Shown: piece by piece, positions 20,836-30,841 of the stretch
How positions within the stretch are numbered: position 1 is the first letter of the stretch
Layout of the letters: the number at the start of each line of letters is the position of its first letter
NCBI GenBank assembly: GCA_000613465.1
Contig: BAJA01000009.1
Location: 62,001 to 126,000 of the forward strand
Reading direction: 5' to 3'
Source of the DNA: Bacteroides nordii WAL 11050 = JCM 12987
GTDB taxonomy: Bacteria > Bacteroidota > Bacteroidia > Bacteroidales > Bacteroidaceae
DNA length: 64,000 nt
Made by a program: the position numbers and the translations under genes
The notes under the pieces: model-generated
Told to the model about the DNA's origin: nothing
Seen by the model: the letters and a program-made list of their open reading frames with translations, nothing else
The model's database searches: none

Positions 20836-23800
20836 ATGAAGAAATATATATTTTTATTATTCTTGTTGTGTAGCTATATAACTGCATTTGCACAACAAAA
20901 AAGTACGTTTTCGGTGTCCGGAGTAGTATACGATGATTTGGATATGCCGGTTCCGGGAGCTAATGTTTACGTTAAAAATTCTCCGGGAGTGGGCACTATC
21001 ACAGACATTGATGGTAAGTTCTCTTTGAAAGCTCAAAAGAATGATGTTATAGCCATTTCCTTCTTAGGTTATAAACAGGAAGAGTATTTGGTCACCAAGC
21101 AGGAAAGTAATGTTGTAATTAAATTAAAACAAGATTCACAAGTACTGGAAGAGACGGTCATTGTGGGGATGGGGACACAACGTAAAGCCAGTGTAGTAGG
21201 TGCTATTACGAATGTAGATATAGCAGATATACAGACTCCGGCAACTAATATCAACAATATGTTGGGAGGACGTATTCCGGGAATTATTTCATTACAACGC
21301 AGTGGTGAACCTGGGAAAAATATCTCAGAGTTTTGGATTCGAGGTATTGGTACGTTTGGTGCTAACAGCAGTGCTCTCGTATTAATAGACGGTTTGGAAG
21401 GTAACTTGAGTGAAATTGACCCGTCGGATGTTGAAAGTTTTTCTATATTGAAAGATGCCTCCGCGACAGCTGTATATGGAGTTCGTGGAGCAAATGGAGT
21501 TGTATTGGTGACTACCAAAAGAGGTACGGCTGATAAATTACAAATCACAGGACGTGCCAATCTGACTATTTCTCACATGGTAAACATGCCGGAGTATTTG
21601 GGAGCTTATGAGTATGCAAAATTGGCGAATGAGGCGCTTGCTGTTCGAGGAAATCCGATTGCATATTCGGATATGGCATTGGATCTGATCAAATATCAGC
21701 TTGATCCGGATTTATATCCGGATGTGAATTGGCAAGATGAAGTTCTGAATCGTAATGCCTTGCAACAGACTTATTATGTAAATGCGAAAGGTGGAGGTAG
21801 TTTGGCACGCTACTATTTAAGCTTGGGTATGTCCAATGAGTCTTCTGCTTATAAGCAGGAGAAGTCATCGAAATATTCAACGGCAGTAGGGTATCGTACG
21901 TACAACTATCGTGTCAATTTGGATATCAATCTTACCAAGACAACCACTGTTTATTTTGGCTCAGACGGATTTCTTTCCGAAAAGTCCGAACCGGGTAATG
22001 CAAATACAGATAATTTGTGGGCTACACAGCGGAACTTAACTCCGCTGACTATTCCAAAAGTCTATTCAACCGGGCAATTGCCTGCTTATGGAGCAGATAA
22101 TGCGTACTCTCCCTATGTGATGTTGAATTATACAGGAATGAGCAATATACGGCATTTTCGCGGAAAATCTACCGTGGAATTGAAGCAAGACTTTTCGATG
22201 ATAACGAAAGGGTTGAGTGGCAGGGTACAGGTTGCTTATGATACAGAGGTGAATCTGAAAGAACAGCGTGAAGTACTTCCTGAGATGTTTTATGCAGCGG
22301 GACGCCATTATACAGGTAAGCTCGGTCTATTTTCAAGTGTAGAGAGTAAACCTGTCACCTATAAACATCCTGAAGATATGCAATTCTATAAAGTACATTT
22401 CGAATCGATGCTGAATTACGAAAGGACTTTTGCAGAATATCATCGTCTGACCGGACTGCTGTACTATTACATGAGTAGTGAACAGAAGATAGATAAGGAT
22501 CTTAATGATAAAGATCCGAGTTTGCAAAGTATGTATGCTATTCCAATCCGTTATCAGGGCCTTTCAGGGCGTATTACTTACGGACTTCGTGACACTTATT
22601 TCTTAGATTTGAATTTCGGCTATACGGGTTCAGCTAATTTTGCCAAGGAAAATCGATTTGGGTTCTTTCCCGCTATGGCTGCTGGATGGGTTCCTACCGG
22701 ATATGAATGGGTACGTGAGAAGATGCCGTGGTTAGATTTCTTAAAGATTCGCGGATCTTACGGTATGGTAGGTAATGATCGTTTAACGAATACTCGTTTT
22801 CCTTATTTGACACTTATGAAGTCAGGTGGTGGCGGAGGTTGGGGGAGTTCCAACGGATTTATTACAGAGGAAGTAATCGGAGCTGATAATTTGAAATGGG
22901 AAGTTGCTAAGAAAGTGGATATTGGCGTTGAAGCTAAATTGTTTGGCGAACGTTTGAACTTTGTGGTAGATATTTTCCGAGATAAACGCGATGGTATTTA
23001 TCAGGAACGTCAACTGATCCCGGAATATGCCGGTTTGCAGAAAATGCCGTATGGTAATGTCGGAAAAATGGTAAGCTATGGATCAGATGGTAATATCTCA
23101 TTTACACAGAGAATCAATAAAGACATGTCGTTTACGTTGCGTGGAAACTTTACTTATTCTGCCAATGAAGTACAAAACTGGGAACAGGCTGTACAGAAAT
23201 ATGGCTATAAGGATAAAGCAGGCTATGTGAATAATGCATATCGCGGATATATTGCTTTAGGACTTTTTCGAGATGAAGCAGATATTGCCGCCAGTCCCAA
23301 GCAAACTTTTGGCGATTATTTACCGGGTGATATCAAATATAAAGACGTGAATGGTGATGGTCAAATTACGGATGACGACCAGGTGCTTTATCCTATCCGA
23401 ACTATCCGCGTTTGATGTACGGATTTGGTGGGGAATTTGTCTATAAAAACTTAACCTTAGGTGTCTTATTCAAAGGTACCGGTAATACTGATTATTATTT
23501 TGTAGACGATAATGGATATTGGGATAAAGGGAAAAATGGTGAAGGTTACATTCCTTTCTATGGTGGAAAGACCGGTAATGTACTGAAAATTGTAGCCGAT
23601 CAAAGAAACCGTTGGACCCCGGCTTCTTATTCCGGTGATCCTTCAACGGAGAATCCGAATGCAAAATTCCCTCGCCTTAGCTATGGTAGTAATAAGAACA
23701 ACACCCAGTTCTCCACATTCTGGCATGCTAATTCACGTTATTTGAGATTGCAGGAAGTGAGTGTAAACTATAACTTGGCTGCCGGTAAATTGTTGAAATA

Positions 23801-23954
23801 TTTGGGAGTACGTTCTCTTGATTTACAATTTGTTGCGTCTGATTTATGTATTTGGAGTCCGATGAAACTGTGGGATGCTGAACAGGCCGATCATAATGGT
23901 GGTGCATATCCTATTCCGCAGCGCTTTGCTTTCCAGATGTATGTGAATTTTTAA
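20836..23954 (+). CDS. SusC-like TonB-dependent outer-membrane glycan transporter (one frameshift)
   Basis: Two frames join into a 1039-residue protein if one T is restored in the TTT at 23387-23389, giving DDQVLLSYPNYPRLMYGFG. Signal peptide (1-19), carboxypeptidase-regulatory-like beta-sandwich (about 27-108: VSGVVYDDLDMPVPGANVYVK, GKFSLKA), TonB-box region (EETVIVGMGTQ), plug (about 125-235: NMLGGRIPGI, SSALVLIDGLEG, ASATAVYGVRGANGVVLVTTK) and a 22-strand-type barrel to the C-terminal Phe. It imports oligosaccharides captured by its SusD partner, powered by TonB-ExbBD. The next gene is SusD (about 30 bp). No N-terminal STN signalling domain is present, consistent with control by the HTCS rather than by an anti-sigma system. 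Confidence 0.95.
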
Positions 23955-23985
23955 GTAATGTTTTTCTGATTTAATTTGAATGAGT

Positions 23986-25992
23986 ATGAAATTCATAAAT
24001 AAGAGTGTGTTATTAATTTCGTGTTTAACATTGGGATTAATGAGCTCATGTGATTTTTTGAGTGTTGATAAGTATTTTGACGATACATTAAAATATGATT
24101 CGGTATTCTCTAATAAGAGGAATCTGGAAAAATATTTGTGGGGAGCAGCTGGAGAATTGCCGGACGAGAGTAAGATTTTCGGGAACGATGCTACTCCTGG
24201 TATTACGGCGGCCGATGATATTTTTACATTGATGGATCCTGGACTGTTTCATGGGAAAGCTCTGACATTGGGGCAGGTTTCTGCTGCCGATACTAAAGGT
24301 CTTGGTGTTTGGGGGACGTGCTATAAAGTGATTCGTAAAGCCAATCTGATAATGAGTAGGATGAACGAATGCAGGGATATCACTCCGTTAGAAAAACAGG
24401 AATTATTGGGATATGCTCATTTTTTGCGTGGATATGCTTATTACCATATTCTGATGAACTATGGACCGGTTATAATAATAGGAGATGAGCCTTTGGATAC
24501 GAATGCAGATGCTGAATATTATGATCGTGCGCGTGCTACTTATGATGAATCAGTGGAGTATATTTGCTCTGAATTGGAAATGGCAGCCAAATATATATCA
24601 TCTGATGTACCCATTTTGAATTTTGGCCGTCCGTCTAAAGGGGCTGCTTATGCGATTATTGCCCGTATACGTTTACAGGCTGCTAGCCCGGCATTTAATG
24701 GAGGTGCAGCGGCCTATCGTTATTTTGGAGATTGGAAGCGTGGTACAGATGGGGTACAGTATATTTCTCAGACTTATGATGAAAGAAAGTGGGCTATAGC
24801 GGCAGCGGCTGCCAAACGAGTGATGGAAATGGATGGTGGACAACGTTATACATTGCATACGGTAGTTGCTTTGTCTAATGGGGCATATATAACTCCGCCA
24901 TTGCCGGTGGGTGTACCTTCTGATCCTTTTCCGAATGGAGCTGGTGGGATTGACCCTTTGAAATCTTATGCGGATATGTTCAATGGAGAAACTTATCCAA
25001 CTCAGAACAAAGAATTTATCTGGGCCCGGAATTCCGGAGATGTGGCAGAATTCACACGTCAGTCTTTTCCGATAAATATGGGTGGCTACAACGGTATGTG
25101 CTTAACGCAGAAACTTATTGATGCATATAAAACGCGTAATGGAAAAACAATTCAGGAAGCGAGTCCCGATGAATATTCAGAAGAAGGCCAAACCAAAAAG
25201 GTAGAGACATTCTCTGCCTATCGTCTGAATAGAGATACGTATAATATGTATGCTAATCGTGAAATGCGATTCTATGCCTGCGTTGGATTTAGTGGGTGTT
25301 TCTGGCCGGCTACTTCATCTAACTCCACAGATAAGAAGAATGTAACGGTTACATATTATAAAGGAGGTTCTGCTGGAATGGACGCTGCTTCCGGAGAAGA
25401 TGCAAAAGTAAACTATGCTGTGACCGGATATGTGTTGAAAAAATATATTAATCCATTTGACAGTTGGGCTGACGGGGGAACCCGGGTGAGTAAAGCGTTT
25501 CCTATTATTCGTTATGCTGAAATTCTTTTGTCTTATGCAGAAGCTGTTAATCATTTGAATAGTACGCACTCAATAACGATGGAAAGTGGCGAGACCTATC
25601 AACTGTCAAGAGCCGGTAACCTTCAAGATATGATTAGTGCTTTTAATCAGATTCGTTATAGAGCCGGTTTACCGGGCTTACGTCCACAAGATTATGTCAC
25701 AGAAGAAAGTATGGATAAACAGATCGTGACAGAACGATTGGTGGAGTTCTTGGCTGAAGGACGACGTTTTTATGATATTCGTCGTTGGGGAATTTATGAG
25801 GAGGAAGAAAATAAACCGATTGAAGGAATGAATATAACAGGAGATCAATATGATTTCTATCAGCGTTCTGTTGTCACTCATGCCGATTACCGTAACCGTG
25901 TGGTTGATAGGAAGACCGTATTTTTACCTATTCCCCGGGATGAAATGAGAAAGGCCTCTAAACTGGACCAGAATCCGGGATGGGATGATTAA
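23986..25992 (+). CDS. SusD-like surface glycan-binding lipoprotein
   Basis: About 668 residues with a signal peptide and lipobox (GLMSSC). An in-frame ATG two codons upstream (23980) is an equally possible start. The N-terminal TPR-rich region includes YAHFLRGYAYYHILMNYGPVIII and AYAIIARIRLQAASPAF. The C-terminal RagB/SusD signature is present (FPIIRYAEILLSYAEAVN, FNQIRYRAGLPGL, ERLVEFLAEGRRFYDIRRWG, FLPIPRDEM). It caps the SusC barrel and helps pass glycan into it. At about 670 residues it is longer than SusD itself (about 550). The middle region (about 290-500) is expanded, which may widen the binding site. Confidence 0.94.
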   Translation: MKFINKSVLLISCLTLGLMSSCDFLSVDKYFDDTLKYDSVFSNKRNLEKYLWGAAGELPDESKIFGNDATPGITAADDIFTLMDPGLFHGKALTLGQVSAADTKGLGVWGTCYKVIRKANLIMSRMNECRDITPLEKQELLGYAHFLRGYAYYHILMNYGPVIIIGDEPLDTNADAEYYDRARATYDESVEYICSELEMAAKYISSDVPILNFGRPSKGAAYAIIARIRLQAASPAFNGGAAAYRYFGDWKRGTDGVQYISQTYDERKWAIAAAAAKRVMEMDGGQRYTLHTVVALSNGAYITPPLPVGVPSDPFPNGAGGIDPLKSYADMFNGETYPTQNKEFIWARNSGDVAEFTRQSFPINMGGYNGMCLTQKLIDAYKTRNGKTIQEASPDEYSEEGQTKKVETFSAYRLNRDTYNMYANREMRFYACVGFSGCFWPATSSNSTDKKNVTVTYYKGGSAGMDAASGEDAKVNYAVTGYVLKKYINPFDSWADGGTRVSKAFPIIRYAEILLSYAEAVNHLNSTHSITMESGETYQLSRAGNLQDMISAFNQIRYRAGLPGLRPQDYVTEESMDKQIVTERLVEFLAEGRRFYDIRRWGIYEEEENKPIEGMNITGDQYDFYQRSVVTHADYRNRVVDRKTVFLPIPRDEMRKASKLDQNPGWDD

Positions 25993-26022
25993 TGTAAACA
26001 ATATGAATAGAAGAATATTAAT

Positions 26023-26988
26023 ATGAAAGTAAGTCGTATATTATTGATAGCTGCTGTGACTGTTGGAGTGACAGCATGTGACGAAGATGCACAATTTGAC
26101 AAAGAATTGTACAAGAAAGTGATAAATGTCCTGAGCGTTGAAAATCTGACTTTTTCGGTGAATCACGATTTGAATCAGGAAGTGTCTACCGGATATATCA
26201 GTATTGGTTGCGGGGGAACGAAGCATATCGATCAGGATGTAACTGTAGAGCTGGAACCCGATAACGAGGCATTGGCTAAGTATAATAAGCTGAATTTTGA
26301 TATTGATGAATCGAAATTTGCACACCTGCTTGATCCTGCCCGTTATGATATACCACTTATGAGTACAGTATTAAAAGCGGATAGTGAAGATAATTATAGT
26401 ACCATACCGGTACATGTACGTCCGGAAGGATTATCGCCCGATTCTATCTATCTGATACCATTACGTATAAAGAGTGTATCGGCATATGAGATAAATCCGG
26501 ATAAGCGTACCGTCTTATATCGTGTATTACTGAAAAATGATTATGCTTTCCAGTCGCCTGTAACGACTTACCAAACAAGAGGTCTGGAAGAACATTTCGA
26601 TGCCGAGAAGGGTAAGGATATTCGTAAATCCTTCTCGTTAACCCGTTATGTGTTACCTTTGACAAAAAACTCTATTCGCTGTTTTGTTGGGCTGAATAGT
26701 TATGATGCTTCTAAATTAACGAAAGCGGACATCAGGAAGTATGCAATGTGTATCACGATAAATGAAGATGCTACTTTAACCATTACTCCGATGGGGACTG
26801 CTCAGATTGAAATGTTGGATAAGGCAGGAGAAAGTAATTATTATACGACTTATGAAAAGAATAATATTAAATATCAGGCATTTTATTTGAATTATCGCTA
26901 TCGTTTGTTGAAAGATGGGAAAGACGGAAGCAATGGTGATGCCGATTATGATATTTGGTATACCATGGAAGAAACGATGATAAGGTAA
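26023..26988 (+). CDS. DUF1735/DUF4361-type lipoprotein (SusE-position glycan-binding protein)
   Basis: A 321-residue protein with a signal peptide and lipobox (VTACDEDAQFD). Acidic residues immediately after the Cys suggest surface export. The N-terminal part has the DUF1735 beta-sandwich pattern (VENLTFSVNHDLNQEVSTGYISIGCGG, PVHVRPEGLSPDSIYLIPLRI). The remainder resembles DUF4361, a domain frequent just downstream of SusD. It is presumed to be a surface glycan-binding partner in the SusC/D complex. It follows SusD by 30 bp and is followed by a terminator-like hairpin. Confidence 0.8.
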   Translation: MKVSRILLIAAVTVGVTACDEDAQFDKELYKKVINVLSVENLTFSVNHDLNQEVSTGYISIGCGGTKHIDQDVTVELEPDNEALAKYNKLNFDIDESKFAHLLDPARYDIPLMSTVLKADSEDNYSTIPVHVRPEGLSPDSIYLIPLRIKSVSAYEINPDKRTVLYRVLLKNDYAFQSPVTTYQTRGLEEHFDAEKGKDIRKSFSLTRYVLPLTKNSIRCFVGLNSYDASKLTKADIRKYAMCITINEDATLTITPMGTAQIEMLDKAGESNYYTTYEKNNIKYQAFYLNYRYRLLKDGKDGSNGDADYDIWYTMEETMIR

Positions 26989-27039
26989 AAGGGCTTGTTT
27001 TTTAGATAAATAAGGATTGTTTTCAGTGATTTTTTATTC

Positions 27040-27095
27040 AGGTCTCATGGGTGTAGAGATGCATAACAACAAATTGTTCCATGAGATCTGTTTTT
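27040..27095 (+). terminator. hairpin plus T-run between the SusC/D unit and GH92
   Basis: An 11-bp stem with one mismatch (AGGTCTCATGG at 27040-27050, CCATGAGATCT at 27079-27089) is followed within one base by TTTTT. It sits in a 147-bp gap, so the enzyme genes downstream may be partly uncoupled from SusC/D. Confidence 0.6.
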
Positions 27096-27135
27096 CTATA
27101 GTAACACTTTTTAAAACACATGTAACTATTGATTT

Positions 27136-29414
27136 ATGGTAAATATTGTACGTAAAATACTTATTGTATCCTTTTTTATGGGCCTGAACTCCGCTATAGG
27201 ATTGAAAGCCTCTTCTATCCAAGAACCGGTTGATTATGTAAATCCATACATGGGGAATATCAGTCATTTGTTGGTACCGACATATCCGATTGTACATTTG
27301 CCCAATAGTATGCTACGGGTTTATCCGCAAAGAGGTGATTATACTTCCGATAAAATTCATGGGCTTCCTCTGATACAGATCAGTCATCGGGGATCTTTTG
27401 CTTTTAACCTATCGCCTTTTCAGGGAAATGAGTCCGAACTATCCCGGGTGATTAATTTTGACTATGACAATGAAGTCACAAAGCCTTATCATTACCAGGT
27501 AGATTTGTGCAACCAACAATTGCATGTTGAATTTGCTCCGTCCCGTCAATCTGCGATTTATCATTTTAATTATAAGAAAAATGAAACTCCTTATCTTATC
27601 CTGAATGCAGGAAATGGTGAATTGGAGGTTATTGGGAATGTTATTTCCGGTTATCAGAACATGTGGAATAACCTGCGGGTATATGTCTATATGGAAATGG
27701 ATGTGAAACCGACAAAGATAGGCACACTCCAGTCCGATAAATGGGAAGTAGGTAAACAGAAAGCCAAAGGAGACAATACCTGTGTAGTGGTTGCGTGGGA
27801 AGCTGCTCCGATGTCTTTGAACGTTCGTTACGGTGTTTCCTATATTAGTGTAGAGCAAGCGAAGAAGAATTTGAGAAGAGAAATAAAGAACTACAAATTG
27901 AAAGATGTTGCAACCGCCGGACGCAAGATATGGAACGATGAGTTAGGTAAAATACAAGTCGCAGGTGTACGCAGAATGATAAGTTTGTTTTTTACACCTC
28001 TTTATATCGTTGTCTGGAACGTCCGGTGAATATTAGTGAAGATGGATATTATTTTAGTGTATACGATAATAAAGTTCATGAAGATGCCGGGTACGATTAT
28101 TATACAGACGATTGGATATGGGATAGCTATCGGGCTGCCCATCCTTTACGGATATTGATGGATCAAAAGAAACAGACGAATATAATACGTTCTTATTTGA
28201 GAATGTCGGAATTGAGTTCAGACCATTGGTTTCCCAACTTCCCTGAAGTGACAGGTGATTCCCGGCGAATGAATTGTAACCATGGAGTTGCCATTATTGC
28301 GGATGCCTGGTATAAAGGATTGCGTGATTTTAATCTACAAGAGGCATACGTTTATACTAAAGCAGGAATAGAAGAGAAGACATTGGCTCCATGGTCGAGT
28401 GCCCAATCAGGTTGGATAGATCAATTTTATAAAGAGAAAGGCTATATACCCTCTTTGATACCCGGAGAAAAAGAGACAGTACCTGAGGTTAACTCTTTTG
28501 AAAAACGTCAGTCGGTGGCTGTGACATTAGGAACGTCGTATGATCAATGGTGTTTGTCACGTATTGCTGCTGCTCTTGGACTAAAGACGGAAGCGGATTC
28601 TTATTTGTCGTCTTCTTATAACTATCGGAATCTGTTTAATTCGAAAACTTTATTTTTTCATCCTAAAGATAAAGATGGCTATTTTATAGAACCATTTGAT
28701 TATCGTTTTTCCGGAGGAATGGGCGCACGTGAGTATTATGGTGAGAACAACGGCTGGACTTATCGTTGGGATGTTCAACACAACTTTGCCGATTTAGTGC
28801 AGATGATGGGAGGAGCTGATGCTTTTGTTAATAACTTAGACGCGACCTTTAATGAATGGCTGGGCAAACCTAAGTACGAATTTTATTCTCAACTACCCGA
28901 TCACACCGGAAATGTGGGACAATTTTCGATGGCTAATGAGCCTTCTTTACATATTCCTTATCTATATAATTATGCACAAGCTCCCTGGAAGACACAAAAG
29001 CGGATACGTTCGCTGATTCATCAGTGGTTTAGAAATGACCTGATGGGAGTTCCCGGAGATGAGGACGGTGGCGGACTGTCTTCTTTTGTTGTTTTCTCAA
29101 TGATGGGTTTTTATCCGGTCACTCCGGGACTACCGGTATATAATATTGGAAGTCCGTTCTTCTCTTCCGTTAAATTAAAGCTATGTAGTGGAAGTGTTTT
29201 GGAAATCGTTGCCCGTAATTGCTCGGTTGACAATAAATATATTCAGTCCGCTAAACTTAATGGCAAAGTATGGTCTAAGCCTTGGTTTAGCCACGAAGAT
29301 ATAATGAATGGAGGCAAACTGGAATTTATAATGGGAAACCAGTGTAATCCGGAATGGGGATCAGGTGTAAATGACGCTCCTCCTTCACTTGAGGATACAT
29401 GTATTAATGATTAA
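27136..29414 (+). CDS. GH92 alpha-mannosidase-family enzyme (one frameshift)
   Basis: Two frames join into a 759-residue protein if one G is restored at 27967, giving VAGGTQNDKFVFYTSLYRCLERPVNI. The signal peptide covers about 1-28. The N-terminal GH92 beta-sandwich begins with VDYVNPYMGN, and the (alpha/alpha)6 domain contains YTDDWIWDSYRAAHPL, HWFPNFPEVTGDS, GENNGWTYRWDVQHN, NEPSLHIPYLYNY and GDEDGGGLSSFVVFSMMGFYP. GH92 enzymes are Ca-dependent inverting exo-alpha-mannosidases. The Glu in GENNGW occupies the usual general-acid segment, and the Asp pair in GDEDGGG fits the base segment. The start IxHLLVPTYPIVHLP differs from the common GNTFPGA opening of the family, so a non-standard alpha-linked substrate is possible. 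GH30 follows after 9 bp. Confidence 0.87.
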
Positions 29415-29423
29415 TTTAACTAT

Positions 29424-30818
29424 ATGAAGATTAGAACCTTATTTTTATCATTCTTTTTAGTGTACAGTTGTTTGGCATTGAATGCGCAAAGGGCTGAGAT
29501 TTATACCACTTCAGAACAATTACCATGGCAAAAGACTCGTATTAAAGTTCAGAAGTATGCTGAATCGAATGCGGATATTATCGTTTCTGAGTTTCAGGAA
29601 CAGGTTATAGATGGCTTTGGAGGATGTTTCAATGAGTTGGGATGGGACGCTTTGACTCTGTTGTCAGAAAAACAACGTAAAACTATTCTGGAAGAATTAT
29701 TTGGGCCGGATGGAGTACGATATACTTTCTGCCGTTTACCAATCGGTGCGAATGACTATGCCCGTGATTGGTATAGTTTTAATGAATGTCCAGGTGACTT
29801 TGAGATGAAGAATTTTAGTATAGAACGTGATAAAACAGGATTGATTCCATATATAAAGGCGGCATTGGCTATTCAACCGGATTTAAAGCTATGGGCTTCA
29901 CCGTGGAGCCCTCCGGTTTGGATGAAAACCACCCGGCACTATGCGACGGCTCCTGGCGATCATAATGATTTTACAAAGGAAAACGAAGTAGCAGGAGATC
30001 ATTTTATTCAAAAACCGGAATATCTCAAAGCCTACACTCTCTATTTATCTAAGTTTATAAATGCTTATAAGGAGAATGGTATTGATATTTCTCTGCTACA
30101 GTTTCAGAATGAACCGTATACAAAGCATCAGTGGCCGAATTGTAGTTGGACACCCCAGGCTATGGCAAACTTTATAGGTAAATATCTGGGCCCTGTATTT
30201 AGCGAAAAACATCCGGATGTCGATTTATGGTTCGGTACGTTCAATTGTAACAAGATGGAAGACCTGAAGTGTGTAATGGAGAATGCCGATGCCTCTGAGT
30301 ATATCCGTGGGATCGGTCTGCAATGGGAAGGAAAAGATGTTGTAGCCGATATTCATCGGGAATATCCTACTATGAAATTGATGCAAACAGAAAACGAATG
30401 TGGCAGTGGTACTTTCGATTGGGCGGCTGCGGAACATACTTTTGATTTGCTGAAAATCTATTTAAATGGCGGCGTCAATTCTTATATGTACTGGAATATG
30501 GTGTTGGCGGATGATGGAGCCAGTTCCTGGGGCTGGAAACAAAATACGATGATTCGTATTGATTCGCAGACGAAAGAGGTGATTTATACGCCGGAATTTT
30601 ATCTGATGAAGCATTTAAGTCATTTTGTAAGAAGAGGAGCCTGTAAACTGAAAGTCTTGAATGGTGATGATGTACTGGCATTCAAAAACCTTGATAATCA
30701 GATTGTCATCCTTTGCGCTAATAAGGATAAGAAAGAACGGGAAGTACGGATAGCTTGTAAAGGCTATGTGATAAATATTAAACTGGCTCCCAAAACATTT
30801 AATACGATAACCCTTTAA
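29424..30818 (+). CDS. GH30 beta-glycosidase
   Basis: A 464-residue protein with a signal peptide ending in NAQ and full-length GH30 architecture (TIM barrel plus side beta-domain, about 400-464). QEQVIDGFGGCFNELG is the family opening. FQNEPY carries the acid/base Glu (about 230) and QTENECG the nucleophile Glu (about 323). WASPWSPPVWMKT is also typical. Bacteroides GH30 enzymes of this type hydrolyse beta-1,6-glucan or beta-glucosides; others are beta-xylosidases or fucosidases. The absence of a lipobox suggests a periplasmic location. It is coupled tightly to GH92 upstream and GH3 downstream (23 bp). Confidence 0.88.
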   Translation: MKIRTLFLSFFLVYSCLALNAQRAEIYTTSEQLPWQKTRIKVQKYAESNADIIVSEFQEQVIDGFGGCFNELGWDALTLLSEKQRKTILEELFGPDGVRYTFCRLPIGANDYARDWYSFNECPGDFEMKNFSIERDKTGLIPYIKAALAIQPDLKLWASPWSPPVWMKTTRHYATAPGDHNDFTKENEVAGDHFIQKPEYLKAYTLYLSKFINAYKENGIDISLLQFQNEPYTKHQWPNCSWTPQAMANFIGKYLGPVFSEKHPDVDLWFGTFNCNKMEDLKCVMENADASEYIRGIGLQWEGKDVVADIHREYPTMKLMQTENECGSGTFDWAAAEHTFDLLKIYLNGGVNSYMYWNMVLADDGASSWGWKQNTMIRIDSQTKEVIYTPEFYLMKHLSHFVRRGACKLKVLNGDDVLAFKNLDNQIVILCANKDKKEREVRIACKGYVINIKLAPKTFNTITL

Positions 30819-30841
30819 TTATTAAACAATAAATTTGCATA

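Noticed and set aside
23380..23415. Programmed -1 or +1 frameshifting in susC or the other split genes
   Set aside because: No slippery heptamer plus downstream structure was found, and unrelated genes share the same single-base-loss pattern, so base-run error is simpler.
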